From JAAEPI01 sp965212145 (GTDB taxonomy: Bacteria > Bacteroidota > Bacteroidia > Cytophagales > Cyclobacteriaceae), in NCBI GenBank assembly GCA_965212145.1, contig CBDBUY010000009.1:496001-560000 (forward strand): 64,000 bases of DNA, given 5' to 3'. The translations under genes and the position numbers were made by a program. Below, one piece after another: positions 1 through 9,814 of the stretch (its first letter is position 1; each line of letters begins with the position of its first letter). The notes under the pieces were generated by a model that worked only from the letters and a program-made list of their open reading frames with translations, did not search any database and had not been told where the DNA came from.

Positions 1-1
1 G

Positions 2-1288
2 CAATATTTGGTTCAGTGCGGATTCCCAGTTCCCGTTGCAGAAACGTCCGAGTTCGGCATTTTTGAAGAAATACTACTGGATATAGGTGACACTCAGTCG
101 ATTGAGGATGACCTAAGTACGTACAGTGCTCACCTGCGGGCGATGAAACAATTTCTGGCAAGATCTTCAAAGAAGACGTTGGTCTTAATAGACGAATTTG
201 GAAAGGGAACCGAGCCGCAGTTCGGTGGTGCCATCGCAGAATCCATTTTGAAATCGCTGAATGAATCGAAGTGCTACGGGGTGATCACTACTCACTATCA
301 AAATCTGAAGGATCTTGCGGACTCCTCCCCGGGCATGGTCAATGGCGCCATGAAATTCGATATCGGAAAACTTGAACCGCTTTTTAAGCTAGAAATAGGC
401 AAGCCGGGTAGTTCATTCGCCTTTGAGATTGCCACCAAAATTGGCCTACCAAAGGGAGTTATCGAACACGCAAAATCTACCATGAGCAGTGGACAAGTGG
501 ATTTTGATCAGTCACTCTCCAAGCTGGAAAAAGAAAAGCAGAAATACCAGAAATTGGCCGATCGTGTTGCCAGGGATCAAAAGCAAGCCGCTCAGATCAA
601 AAAGGATTACGAGGAGCTGAGGGAAATGGTGGAAGAAGAAAAGAAACGGGTCTTAAGGGAAGCTAAGCAAGAGGCAAAAAGAATCTTGTCAGATGCTAAC
701 AAGGACGTAGAAAAGACGATCCGTGATATCAAGGAAAGTGCCGCTGACAAAAGAAAGACCAAACAAGCCCGCCAGGCTCTTGAGGATCAAAAATCTAAAC
801 TGGACGTTGAAAAAAAGACTGAGAAAAGATCGGCAGCTATTGTCAAAGCAGGAGATCAGGTTAAAATGGACGGGCACGATGGAGTTGGAGAAATCATCAA
901 AATCAAGGGTAAAGAGGCGGAGGTGCAGTTTGGTCAGTTGAAGTCATTTGTAAAACTGGACAGACTGATGAAGGTCTCCGGCCCGAAAAAAGAAAAGGAA
1001 CAGAAGTCCAGGTCAACCTATAATCGTCTCGGATCTATGATGAATTTTTCCCATGAGCTCAGCATCATTGGCATGAGGGGTGAGGAGGCACTTCCTGCTC
1101 TCGATTCGTTCATAGATAAGGCAATCATGTTGGGTGTCAATGAAGTTCGCATCGTTCATGGCAAGGGTCATGGAATTCTAAGGGATTTGGTCAGGAAGCA
1201 GCTTTCTGATCACCCACATATCTCTGAAATAAAAGATGAACATGTGGAAAGAGGGGGTAGTGGAATTTCAGTAGTCTCATTCGAATGA
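2..1288 (+). CDS. mutS2: Endonuclease MutS2, C-terminal part (cut by window start)
   Basis: The reading frame is open to the first base of the window, so the start lies outside. The visible 428 residues begin inside the MutS-type ATPase, with a Walker B-like LVLIDEFGKGT followed by the ATPase motif TTHYQNLK. A long charged coiled coil follows (roughly residues 155-275). The protein ends in an Smr nuclease domain of about 80 residues with the signature VHGKGHGILR. MutS2 in other bacteria binds branched DNA or rescues collided ribosomes; which applies here cannot be told. The stop overlaps the next start by 4 bases, so the following genes are probably co-transcribed. Confidence 0.95.
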   Translation, partial: QYLVQCGFPVPVAETSEFGIFEEILLDIGDTQSIEDDLSTYSAHLRAMKQFLARSSKKTLVLIDEFGKGTEPQFGGAIAESILKSLNESKCYGVITTHYQNLKDLADSSPGMVNGAMKFDIGKLEPLFKLEIGKPGSSFAFEIATKIGLPKGVIEHAKSTMSSGQVDFDQSLSKLEKEKQKYQKLADRVARDQKQAAQIKKDYEELREMVEEEKKRVLREAKQEAKRILSDANKDVEKTIRDIKESAADKRKTKQARQALEDQKSKLDVEKKTEKRSAAIVKAGDQVKMDGHDGVGEIIKIKGKEAEVQFGQLKSFVKLDRLMKVSGPKKEKEQKSRSTYNRLGSMMNFSHELSIIGMRGEEALPALDSFIDKAIMLGVNEVRIVHGKGHGILRDLVRKQLSDHPHISEIKDEHVERGGSGISVVSFE

Positions 1289-1512
1289 AGGTTTACTCAA
1301 AAACTCAACTAGCTTTGAGAAACGGACAGGATCGTGAGGAAGTCTGGATTGCTTATCAGGGGATTATTTATGATGTCACTGAGTCAAATCTTTGGAAAAC
1401 GGGCATGCATTACGAGCATTGGGCAGGGCAGGATTTGACAGACGAATTGCCAGAAGCACCTCACACGGACCGGGTTTTTGAGAAATTTGAACCAATCGGA
1501 AAATTGGAATGA
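1285..1512 (+). CDS. Small cytochrome b5-like heme/steroid-binding domain protein
   Basis: A 75-residue protein that is a single cytochrome b5-like domain: VWIAYQGIIYDVTES near the N-terminus, then HYEHWAGQDLT and EAPHTDRV. The His in GMHYEH and the one in EAPH are the likely ligand positions, as in small bacterial homologues. There is no signal peptide or membrane segment, so it is cytoplasmic. It overlaps mutS2 and the following kinase by 4 bases each. The family assignment is good; the physiological partner is unknown. Confidence 0.8.
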   Translation: MKVYSKTQLALRNGQDREEVWIAYQGIIYDVTESNLWKTGMHYEHWAGQDLTDELPEAPHTDRVFEKFEPIGKLE

Positions 1513-2339
1513 AACTAATCGCTGACGCTGGGGGGACCAAAGCAGACTGGAGATTGCTGGAAGGTGAGAAAATCGAACAATTCAGAACTTCGGGATACAA
1601 CCCGCACACCCACGAACTGAACGATTTCACTAAGGATGTAACCGCGACGTTCGGAAATATATCCGATTTAGTGACTAAAGTCTATTATTACGGAGCGAGC
1701 ATTTATCCAGATAATGAGGATTTCAAAAATGCCCTTCTTTCGATTTTTCCAAACTCAAAAATTGAATTGAATAATGACCTAGTGGGGTCCTGCCGAAGTT
1801 TGAGTGCCAATGAACCAGGATTTGTCGGCATTTTGGGAACTGGTTCCGCTGGTTGTTTTTACGATGGGGAGCAGGTGGCCATTCATGTGCCATCCATGGG
1901 TCATGCACTGGGTGATGAAGGAAGCGGAGCAAAAATGGGTGTTAGATTGCTCAAAATGGCATTGAGAAAACGACTTGAACCAGAAACTCAACGCTTGTTC
2001 GACGAAACTTTTCAGCTCTCTAAAGATGACGTTTATGCTAGGGTTTACAGAGGCGAACACCCCAATGCGTATTTGGCATCCTTTGCGAAATTCATTTTGG
2101 AAAACAAGGATCATACTCAGCTCGATCAGATAATCCGTTCTGAACTACTAGATTTCTTTGAGGCTTATTTTATGGGCATGCCGGATAAAAACAAACACCA
2201 AGTTCATTGCACCGGATCAGTGGCTTATCATTTTAGTGACTACATAAGGGCAGTTGGGAATGAGATGGGCTTTTCGATCGGAAGAATTGTTCAGGGGCCT
2301 GCTGCTGGTCTCGCACTATATCATAAAAAATATGGCTGA
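1509..2339 (+). CDS. BadF/BadG-type N-acetylhexosamine kinase, candidate MurK
   Basis: A 276-residue ASKHA-fold kinase. It opens with the phosphate-1 loop LIADAGGTKADWRLLEG and has a second nucleotide-binding loop GILGTGSAGCFYDG near residue 115, followed by GHALGDEGSG. These are marks of the N-acetylglucosamine kinase/BadF group. The stop lies inside the start of murQ (8-base overlap). In Tannerella a kinase of this type (MurK) acts with MurQ on scavenged N-acetylmuramic acid, so MurNAc or GlcNAc phosphorylation is the likely role. Substrate choice is inference from context. Confidence 0.85.
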   Translation: MKLIADAGGTKADWRLLEGEKIEQFRTSGYNPHTHELNDFTKDVTATFGNISDLVTKVYYYGASIYPDNEDFKNALLSIFPNSKIELNNDLVGSCRSLSANEPGFVGILGTGSAGCFYDGEQVAIHVPSMGHALGDEGSGAKMGVRLLKMALRKRLEPETQRLFDETFQLSKDDVYARVYRGEHPNAYLASFAKFILENKDHTQLDQIIRSELLDFFEAYFMGMPDKNKHQVHCTGSVAYHFSDYIRAVGNEMGFSIGRIVQGPAAGLALYHKKYG

Positions 2340-3141
2340 AACCACCACAGAATCCACTTCCGACTACAACGAACTTGAGAAGAAATCTCCACTAGAGCTA
2401 TTGGAAATCATCAATGCAGAGGATAAAAAAGTCGCCCTTGCCGTCGAAAAACAAATTCCTTTCATAGAAAAACTAGTGACCAAGATCATCGCTAGAATGG
2501 AGCGAGGGGGAAGATTGTTTTATATAGGCGCGGGGACTAGTGGCAGACTAGGAATTGTGGACGCTTCTGAATGTCCGCCTACCTTCGGCGTACCTGAAGA
2601 CTGGGTGATTGGTATAATTGCAGGAGGAGATGGTGCTATCAGAAAAGCAGTGGAGTTTGCGGAGGATGATGAGCAAGGAGCCTGGAAAGATCTAGCTGCC
2701 TTTGCTCCAACAGAGAGAGATACTGTCATAGGCATAGCAGCTTCTGGGAGAACCCCGTATGTGATAGGAGGGGTGGAGTCTGCAAGAAAAGCTGGCCTGC
2801 TCACGGGCTGTATTACCAATAATGAAGGATCTGTTTTGGCATCAGCTGCCGAGTTTCCCATTGAAGTAGTTGTCGGGCCTGAAGTGGTGACTGGCAGTAC
2901 TCGGATGAAATCCGGGACGGCTCAGAAACTTGTATTGAATATGATTTCCACAACGGTGATGATCGGACTTGGCAGAGTTCAGGGTAATAAAATGGTGGAC
3001 ATGCAGTTGGCTAATAACAAGCTCGTGGATCGAGGAATCAGGATGATCATGCAGGAATTGGGGGTTTCAAGGATGGAAGCTAAGGTCCTGATTGATAGAC
3101 ATAAGTCAGTCAGAGAAGCAATAAATGCGGAACGTGGATAA
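2332..3141 (+). CDS. murQ: N-acetylmuramic acid 6-phosphate etherase
   Basis: A 269-residue SIS-domain lyase that converts MurNAc-6-phosphate into GlcNAc-6-phosphate and D-lactate in peptidoglycan recycling. Diagnostic segments are RLFYIGAGTSGRLGIVDASE (about residue 60), the SIS motif IGIAASGRTPY and the late GPEVVTGSTRMKSGTAQK. The ATG at 2332 is chosen over an in-frame upstream ATG at 2254 because it gives the normal N-terminus (MAETTTES) and an 8-base overlap with the kinase. It closes the mutS2 operon. Confidence 0.96.
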   Translation: MAETTTESTSDYNELEKKSPLELLEIINAEDKKVALAVEKQIPFIEKLVTKIIARMERGGRLFYIGAGTSGRLGIVDASECPPTFGVPEDWVIGIIAGGDGAIRKAVEFAEDDEQGAWKDLAAFAPTERDTVIGIAASGRTPYVIGGVESARKAGLLTGCITNNEGSVLASAAEFPIEVVVGPEVVTGSTRMKSGTAQKLVLNMISTTVMIGLGRVQGNKMVDMQLANNKLVDRGIRMIMQELGVSRMEAKVLIDRHKSVREAINAERG

Positions 3142-3273
3142 CTCGTTGACATTTCCAATAATTTTACATTAAGGAATTGTTAAATTGACCACTGAAAAAT
3201 TTATCAAAGGACAACACTTCTGTTGAAACTTTGTAACCTGTTAATTTCAATTTTGCCACCAAAACAAACAAAC

Positions 3274-5772
3274 ATGAGAAAACCTATACTGGGAATCGTG
3301 TTGATGCTGGGTTTCATTACAGCCTGGTCTCAAACCACGGTAAAAGGTCGTCTTGTTGATCAAGACACCAACGAACCATTAATTGGCGCTACAGTCCAAT
3401 TAAAGGGAACTACGAAAGGGACAATCACCGACCTAAACGGTGAGTTCTCTTTAAACGCCGAAAATGGACAAATACTTGTCATATCGTATGTCGGTTATGT
3501 GAATCAGGAAATCACTGTAAATGGTGCTGATCTTGGAGATGTCTCCATGGAGTCTGATGCCATAGGTCTTGAGGGACTCGAAGTGATCGCATCCTTTGCT
3601 GAAGAGCGTAAAACTCCTGTAGCTGTATCTACGGTTACAGCTGCCGAGATTGTGGAAAGAGCAAGTAATCAGGAATTTCCTGAACTGTTGAAATCTACCC
3701 CGGGAGTTTATACTTCAAGAGCGGGTGGCGGATACGGAGACTCTAGAATCAATCTTCGAGGATTCGACGATGTGAATGTTGCCGTTTTAATAAATGGTAT
3801 CCCTGTAAATGACATGGAGAATGGTCGAATCTACTGGTCTAACTGGGCTGGTCTAACTGACGTGACTCGATCCATGCAGGTGCAGAGAGGTCTTGGTGCT
3901 TCAAAAGTAGCAGTACCATCTATTGGTGGAACTATCAATATCATGACCAGAACAACTGACGCCACACCTGGAGGAAATATCTTCTACGGAGTGGGGAATG
4001 ACAATTACCAAAAAGCGTCGTTCTCTGTTGCCTCAGGATTGATGGACAATGGCTGGGCAGTTTCCCTGTCAGCTTCAACAATTCAAGGTGATGGATGGGT
4101 AGATGGTACAGAATTCAAGGGATACAATTACTTCTTCAATATCTCAAAGCAGGTAAATGATAAGCACCTATTGTCCTTTACAGGATTCGGTGCACCACAA
4201 AGACACGGCCAAAGACAGAATCCTATGACTATCAGCGAGATTAGAAATGCTCCTCAAGGATTAAAGTATAATCGTGATTGGGGCGTGAAGAATGGAGAGA
4301 TAGTTCATGTTGAAGATAATTTCTACCACAAGCCTCAATTTTCATTGAATCACTATTGGACTATTGATGATAAATCAGAGCTTTCCACTGCCGTATATAT
4401 GTCATTCGGAACCGGTGGAGGAGGTGGTGAGTTCGGTGATTTTGAGCCTGCAGAGAATGGCTATGAACCAAAAAATCTGGATGCCTTAGTTGAGATAAAT
4501 CAATCTACTCAGGATGGGAACGCTTTGGCTTTCCTCAGAGCTTCAAGAAATGATCACGAGTGGTACGGGATGTTGAGTACCTACACTCGTCAGATCAATA
4601 GTAAACTGAACATTCTGGCGGGAGTTGACTTGAGACAATATATCGGACGGCACTTCAGAGAAATCACTGATCTTCTGGGAGCTGATTACTACCTAAGTAA
4701 TGATGATGTCAATAATCCTAATCAAGTAATTGGTGTCGGCGACAAATATTCTTATAACAATGATGGTCATGTAAGATGGCTTGGTGGTTTCCTTCAGGGA
4801 GAATACACCATGGGCAAATTGAATACGTTTGCTACAGTGTCGTTCTCTTCTACTGGTTACAAGAGAGTTGATCACTTTGCCTACCAGGATTCTGATCCCC
4901 TTCAGGAAACGGATTACAACTATTTCGGTGGACTGCAGATCAAGGGGGGTGCGAACTATAACATCAACCAAAATCACAACATTTTCGCAAATGTTGGTTG
5001 GTTCACTAAAGCGCCTGATTTTGACGCAGTTTATCCTGGATTTGACCAGTTTGTCAATCCGGCGGTAGTGAATCAGAAGATCGTAAGTTATGAGCTTGGT
5101 TACGGATACAGAAGCGCATCCTTCACAGCAAATGTCAACTTGTATAACACAGCTTGGCTTGATAGAACACTTACGACTGCACAGACTATCGATGGCGAAG
5201 AAAGATTCTTTAGTCTTTTAGGTGTAGATGCACTTCATCAAGGTATTGAAGTGGATTTTGCCTACAAGCCAAACACAAGTCTTTTGGTTACCGGAATGGT
5301 TTCAATCGGTGACTGGCGTTGGGCAAACGATGTTGATGGTGTGACTGAATTTGATGACAATCAGCAACCTGTTGAAGTTTTTGAAAAACTTTATATCAAA
5401 GACTTGAAAGTAGGAGATGCCGCGCAAACAACTGCAGCACTAGGTGTTAGCTACGAATTCTTCCCAGGGTTCAAACTAGGTGCAACGGCAAATTATTTTG
5501 ATGATTTGTATGCTGAGTACGATCCAACAACCAGAACAGGATCTGAGTCTTCAGGTGTGCAGCCATTCTTGCTTCCAAGTTATGCGACGGTGGATATCCG
5601 AATGAAATATGATTTCGATTTTGGTGATAATTCCGCAACTGTATTTGGTAACGTGAACAATGTTTTCAACGAAGAGTACATCGCAGAATCTACTGATGGA
5701 TCAATTGATAATATTTTGGTCTATTACGGTTTGGGTACTACGTGGACTCTTGGTCTTAAGTACAATTTCTAA
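3274..5772 (+). CDS. TonB-dependent outer-membrane receptor
   Basis: An 832-residue outer-membrane receptor. An N-terminal signal peptide (RKPILGIVLMLGFITAWSQ) is followed by a CarboxypepD_reg-like domain (TVKGRLVDQDTNEPLIGATV...), a plug (PELLKSTPGVYTSRAGGGYGDSR, roughly residues 125-225) and a long beta-barrel ending in Phe (LKYNF). The ATG at 3274 is preferred over one at 3223 because it starts the signal peptide. It lacks the SusC-type VVVGYGTQ box, so it is a classical TonB receptor. It lies 132 bases after murQ and 18 bases before a lipoprotein gene, which may be its surface partner. The ligand is unknown. Confidence 0.92.
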   Translation: MRKPILGIVLMLGFITAWSQTTVKGRLVDQDTNEPLIGATVQLKGTTKGTITDLNGEFSLNAENGQILVISYVGYVNQEITVNGADLGDVSMESDAIGLEGLEVIASFAEERKTPVAVSTVTAAEIVERASNQEFPELLKSTPGVYTSRAGGGYGDSRINLRGFDDVNVAVLINGIPVNDMENGRIYWSNWAGLTDVTRSMQVQRGLGASKVAVPSIGGTINIMTRTTDATPGGNIFYGVGNDNYQKASFSVASGLMDNGWAVSLSASTIQGDGWVDGTEFKGYNYFFNISKQVNDKHLLSFTGFGAPQRHGQRQNPMTISEIRNAPQGLKYNRDWGVKNGEIVHVEDNFYHKPQFSLNHYWTIDDKSELSTAVYMSFGTGGGGGEFGDFEPAENGYEPKNLDALVEINQSTQDGNALAFLRASRNDHEWYGMLSTYTRQINSKLNILAGVDLRQYIGRHFREITDLLGADYYLSNDDVNNPNQVIGVGDKYSYNNDGHVRWLGGFLQGEYTMGKLNTFATVSFSSTGYKRVDHFAYQDSDPLQETDYNYFGGLQIKGGANYNINQNHNIFANVGWFTKAPDFDAVYPGFDQFVNPAVVNQKIVSYELGYGYRSASFTANVNLYNTAWLDRTLTTAQTIDGEERFFSLLGVDALHQGIEVDFAYKPNTSLLVTGMVSIGDWRWANDVDGVTEFDDNQQPVEVFEKLYIKDLKVGDAAQTTAALGVSYEFFPGFKLGATANYFDDLYAEYDPTTRTGSESSGVQPFLLPSYATVDIRMKYDFDFGDNSATVFGNVNNVFNEEYIAESTDGSIDNILVYYGLGTTWTLGLKYNF

Positions 5773-5790
5773 TCTGAAGCATTTACAATT

Positions 5791-6960
5791 ATGAAAAAGA
5801 TATTATTTCAATTTTTAGCAGCACTTGTATTGCTTGCTGGTTGTAGCTCAATAGATGAGTTGTACGATGAACTTGACCAGAATGATCCTGGCGTTGTGAA
5901 GGACTTGGTCATCACATTGACTGATGACGATTACGATGTAGCAGATGAACTTTGTAGCTGCTCCGGTTTCGGAAATTTTTCAGATTTAGAGGATGTCAAG
6001 ACATATGTCCCATCTATTTTGGCGAATAACTATCCTCAACTAGGACTAGGTTCTTCTGCCTTGGTGACATATGATTTTTACAATGGAAGCTCTCCGGATT
6101 TACGTGGAGACTACTTTGAAAGGACTGTGACTGCCGAAGAATATGATGCATTGGGTTATTCTTTTGGGAACTTTGATAACCTACCAAATGATATTCCTAT
6201 CTGGGCAGCTTATCACTTCGGTGATCTGACTGATGGAGATTATGTAGATGTTACTCACGAGTATTTCAGTGGAGGATCGACTACCACTGTTACCAGTCGA
6301 GGAGTTTATACTGTATCCAATGGCTGGCAGTATGCCTATCCTCTACCAGCTGATGTTTACGGAGGCTTCTTTGCTTCTGAGAGTCCCCCGGATTTTAGTG
6401 ATGAGGACGAAGGGAAAGCTAAAATTCCACTTTACTTAAATGAGAACCACGTATTCTTTGCGGAGCAAATTTTCGATGGTTCCTTAACCGAAGGTGATGT
6501 TTTAGTTGTTGGGTTCCTTCATTCAGATGGTGCACCAGAAACTGAAGCAGTTGGTTTGTATGTGTTTAGCGGTGAAGAGTGGTTGCTATACGATGATCAC
6601 TATCAGGTAACCCAGCAAACGTTGCAGTTTTCTTATCTTGACAATATCTGGGTCCCAGATAATACAGTGAAACATACGCTTACCTTCAATGATTATCAGT
6701 GGATAATTGCTGAATTCGCAGCGACTTATCCTGATGGAACAGATAACATGGCAACTTTTGGCAACTTCAGCCAATTCGATTGGGAAGATGCCGACATTGA
6801 CGTTGTTGTTACTGCATTAATGGAGGAGCTATATGAACAAGAGGATGGACAGAAGTTCATTGTTACTTACTCGATTTATAGAGACCCTACAACGGATGAA
6901 ACAGTAACGTACGAATACAATGCAGGTGTGTGGACAATAGTTTCAAGCACAAGACCTTAG
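5791..6960 (+). CDS. Hypothetical lipoprotein, probable partner of the TonB receptor
   Basis: A 389-residue lipoprotein with a clear lipobox (LLAGCSS, Cys18). The mature part is acidic and rich in Tyr and Asp, with a Cys pair (ELCSCSG) near residue 51. No known family is recognised by eye. The 18-base gap from the receptor gene and the strong terminator right after the stop indicate a two-gene unit. By analogy with SusC/SusD it could be a surface binding protein, but it has no SusD features. Function unknown. Confidence 0.8.
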   Translation: MKKILFQFLAALVLLAGCSSIDELYDELDQNDPGVVKDLVITLTDDDYDVADELCSCSGFGNFSDLEDVKTYVPSILANNYPQLGLGSSALVTYDFYNGSSPDLRGDYFERTVTAEEYDALGYSFGNFDNLPNDIPIWAAYHFGDLTDGDYVDVTHEYFSGGSTTTVTSRGVYTVSNGWQYAYPLPADVYGGFFASESPPDFSDEDEGKAKIPLYLNENHVFFAEQIFDGSLTEGDVLVVGFLHSDGAPETEAVGLYVFSGEEWLLYDDHYQVTQQTLQFSYLDNIWVPDNTVKHTLTFNDYQWIIAEFAATYPDGTDNMATFGNFSQFDWEDADIDVVVTALMEELYEQEDGQKFIVTYSIYRDPTTDETVTYEYNAGVWTIVSSTRP

Positions 6961-6982
6961 GTATTATTAGTCTAAAAAGAAA

Positions 6983-7010
6983 GGCCGCTAAGTTTTAGCG
7001 GCCTTTTTTA
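6983..7010. terminator. Strong rho-independent terminator, probably bidirectional
   Basis: A 9-bp stem (GGCCGCTAA/TTAGCGGCC) with a 3-base loop is followed by a T run on the plus strand and preceded by an A-rich run, so it can act in both directions. It sits between the convergent lipoprotein gene and the T9SS cargo gene, whose stop codon lies within the T run. Confidence 0.88.
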
Positions 7011-9335
7011 TTTGACTAAGACTCGATGAATGCTCTTTTCCGCAGGAGATGTTAAAGTGAGAAAGTAAATACCTGAAGGAATGTTTCGATCCGGTATGAT
7101 CGTGATCTTATCCTGATATGTTGAATTGGAGATAGGAATTGATCTACCCAAAATATCTTCTAGTTCGAAATCGATTTGTCCTGAATATTCAAGTATTTGA
7201 ACATGAATTGATTCGGATGCAGGGTTAGGATAAATAGTGATTTTATAATTCTCAATTGTCTTTAAAATAGTGGTGGTCACCGATGTGATGTTTGAAAAAT
7301 TCGAAACAGCACCTTCTCCAATGGCTCTAATCCTATAGAAATACGTTGTGTGTGGCTCTAAATTTCCGTCCTCAAATTGACTCTTATCTTGAGGAAGATC
7401 AAAAGTGACAATAGAATTAAATGAATCCGAAAGGGATCGTTCGATCTTGAATCCATTTTCGTTATCAGAGAGGTCGTCCCAGAATAGTACCACATCTGTC
7501 AAAGATTTGGCTTCAGCGAGGAGATTCGCAGGCGATTCAATATAAATTCCAGACCCAGTAGTCAAGCAAACCGATTGTGAGGGCGCCGTGGTTTGAAAGT
7601 TGTTTTTTGCTCGGATTCGATAATAATAGGAAGAATAAGGCTGGACATTATTATCTATGAACATTTTGGATTCCGACGATATGTTGAAGGATATAACCTG
7701 ATCAAACGTGACTGATCCTGATCGTTCAACTATGTATTCAGTTTCATTTGATGACATATGGCCCCATGATAGTTCTACGCTCGGACCCGGATTTTCTCTG
7801 ATTTGTAAAGCAGCAGGGGCATGAAGTGTACTTTCATCTGTTAGCATTACGACATGATTAATTGATAAATTATGGAAGGTACTTTCACTGCCACCAGGCC
7901 ATGTTATGGCGATCTCATCGACGACCTCAGAATCTCCAACGCCAAAAAAAGCCTCGGCGGGCTCTTGCCCGTAATAACTGATGCCGGCTGTGATGGGACG
8001 GCTTTGGATTCTGGTTCCTGTTCTTAATTTCACAACACTTCCGATTGCAAAGCGATTTGCGCCAGACATTCTAGGCTTGATCACGATGTAATTCTCATTC
8101 GTCTCAGCCGGATTTAGCTGATTTTCGTAATAACGAATTCCACCGCCTTGGTCTTCTTTAATGGTTTGAATTAAGTCCATGTCTCCGTCTCGTTCCAGAT
8201 CTATTGAGATTAAGGTCGTTGCTTCGAGATTTCCGTTGAAACTGACCGCCACCGAGGCATCATTGAATGTTCCGTCACCATTATTTAACCAGAACTTGGA
8301 TCTATCCACTCCCTGATTTGCATGCCATCCATTGGTAGCAGCTAAATCCAGATAACCGTCGTTATTTCCATCCAAAAAAGTCACTCCCCAGCCCCAACCG
8401 CCTTCTCCAACACCGATATCGCGACCTACTTCTGTAAATTGAAGAGAGGAAGGAACGCCATTATTTTGGAGCATTGCATTGTGCTCAGTGTTGGAGTAGA
8501 TGTTTGAAATGTAGAGGTCCATGTCACCGTCATTATCATAGTCCCCAAGAGCCAAACCCATACAATCCCAATCCAGATTAAGATTCAATTGCTCACCTAT
8601 TTCTGAGAAGGTGTTGTCGCCATTATTTCTAAAAAAAAGATTCTCGAAACTGTCAACGTTTAAATAGAGGTCTGTAAATCCATCCTGATCAAAATCAAAA
8701 AAAGTGGGTTGCCAATACCGACCAGGGATATTTAATCCTGCAGATTCTGTAATATCAGAGAATGTACCGTCTCCGTTGTTAATAAATAGCGTCATATTAC
8801 CCTCCCACATGACAGTCAGCAAATCCAGATAACCATCGTTATTAATATCTCCTGCTGTGAACCCGCCAAATGCCCCATCAAAATCTCTATCGGTCAAGAT
8901 GCCAGATTCTGATGTCACATTCTCAAACTGACCATCAGAAGTTTGCTCAAACAGACGGATGTTGTCGACATCCTTGCAACTACCCAGCCCAGCAAAACAG
9001 TCTCCTGCAACCACTAAATCTAAAAGGTGATCTCCGTTGTAATCGAACCAGAGTGCAGCGCGACTTTTCATCATTTCGGACAAGCCGACTTCTACGACAC
9101 TTAGCGTTCCGTCACCATTGTTTCTGTAAAGCCTGTTTGCGGAATTGGCATCTGAAAGCACATAAAGATCAATGAAGCCGTCGTTATCATAATCGGCAGC
9201 TGCAACTCCACAGCCGTACTCAAATGCTGGATGATAACTTTCGAATCCCAGATCAGCCGTTCGATCGATGAATGATAATTGTGCAGAGCAGAACGCGTTG
9301 ATGGTAAAACATATAATAAAAGCGATCCACTTCAT
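7008..9335 (-). CDS. Secreted FG-GAP/ASPIC/fibronectin III protein with T9SS sorting tail
   Basis: A 775-residue secreted protein: signal peptide (residues 1-18), then FG-GAP/VCBS repeats marked by recurring AADYDNDGFIDLYV and NNGDGTFS motifs (about 20-395). These calcium-binding loops form a beta-propeller. An ASPIC/UnbV domain follows (about 410-485, AIGSVVKLRTG, AITWPGGSE), then two fibronectin III-like modules (about 500-690). The C-terminal type A sorting domain begins YKITIYPNPASESIHV and ends SIHRVLVK. The tail predicts export and surface attachment by the type IX system. The binding target is unknown. Transcribed alone, ending in the shared terminator. Confidence 0.92.
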   Translation of the reverse strand: MKWIAFIICFTINAFCSAQLSFIDRTADLGFESYHPAFEYGCGVAAADYDNDGFIDLYVLSDANSANRLYRNNGDGTLSVVEVGLSEMMKSRAALWFDYNGDHLLDLVVAGDCFAGLGSCKDVDNIRLFEQTSDGQFENVTSESGILTDRDFDGAFGGFTAGDINNDGYLDLLTVMWEGNMTLFINNGDGTFSDITESAGLNIPGRYWQPTFFDFDQDGFTDLYLNVDSFENLFFRNNGDNTFSEIGEQLNLNLDWDCMGLALGDYDNDGDMDLYISNIYSNTEHNAMLQNNGVPSSLQFTEVGRDIGVGEGGWGWGVTFLDGNNDGYLDLAATNGWHANQGVDRSKFWLNNGDGTFNDASVAVSFNGNLEATTLISIDLERDGDMDLIQTIKEDQGGGIRYYENQLNPAETNENYIVIKPRMSGANRFAIGSVVKLRTGTRIQSRPITAGISYYGQEPAEAFFGVGDSEVVDEIAITWPGGSESTFHNLSINHVVMLTDESTLHAPAALQIRENPGPSVELSWGHMSSNETEYIVERSGSVTFDQVISFNISSESKMFIDNNVQPYSSYYYRIRAKNNFQTTAPSQSVCLTTGSGIYIESPANLLAEAKSLTDVVLFWDDLSDNENGFKIERSLSDSFNSIVTFDLPQDKSQFEDGNLEPHTTYFYRIRAIGEGAVSNFSNITSVTTTILKTIENYKITIYPNPASESIHVQILEYSGQIDFELEDILGRSIPISNSTYQDKITIIPDRNIPSGIYFLTLTSPAEKSIHRVLVK

Positions 9336-9408
9336 CTGCCCCAGAGATTTTAGAAGTGTAAAGAAAGAAATTTACCTATTCTGTGAAGTCAATATTTAGA
9401 AAGAAATG

Positions 9409-9579
9409 TCATTCTTCTTCGTCCTTTCGATTCGAAATAAACCAAAGGACTATCAGGAAAATACTAATGAAAGAAAATAGTGCCGTCAATCCAAGACGTA
9501 CTTGCATATTAGCCAGAAGGGTGCATCCGAAGACTGCCAACAAAGAAAGGATTAGCGTAAATGGTAGGACACGAGACAT
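9409..9579 (-). CDS. Small two-helix membrane protein (56 residues)
   Basis: Reading the minus strand gives a 56-residue frame starting MSRVLPFTLILSLLAV. There are two hydrophobic segments (about residues 5-24 and 30-48) joined by a short loop, then a charged tail (NRKDEEE). A hydrophobic-hairpin-plus-charged-tail layout is unlikely by chance, so this is probably a real gene. The family is not recognised. It lies 73 bases upstream of the T9SS cargo gene on the same strand and could share its transcript. Confidence 0.6.
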   Translation of the reverse strand: MSRVLPFTLILSLLAVFGCTLLANMQVRLGLTALFSFISIFLIVLWFISNRKDEEE

Positions 9580-9814
9580 GTCATCAATTTACACATTTTC
9601 TTTATGTCGGATTAGCTCATGAGTAGAACTACGAGGATAACTGTGATCAATGAAAGAAATAATCTTAAATACGACATTTGCTTGTTCATTTGTATTTAGG
9701 CAGATGGATACTCCAACACCCCTAATTATTATATAAAATCTTGAAATAATATTATCATATAATTCTTTCCTCAAACTCTCGCTTCCTGAAGAATACCTTA
9801 ATTTCACGCCTGAA

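Noticed and set aside
9383..9622. 79-codon plus-strand frame
   Set aside because: It lies antisense to the 56-residue hydrophobic-hairpin gene, is Arg/Ser-rich with no family pattern, and is best seen as a shadow.
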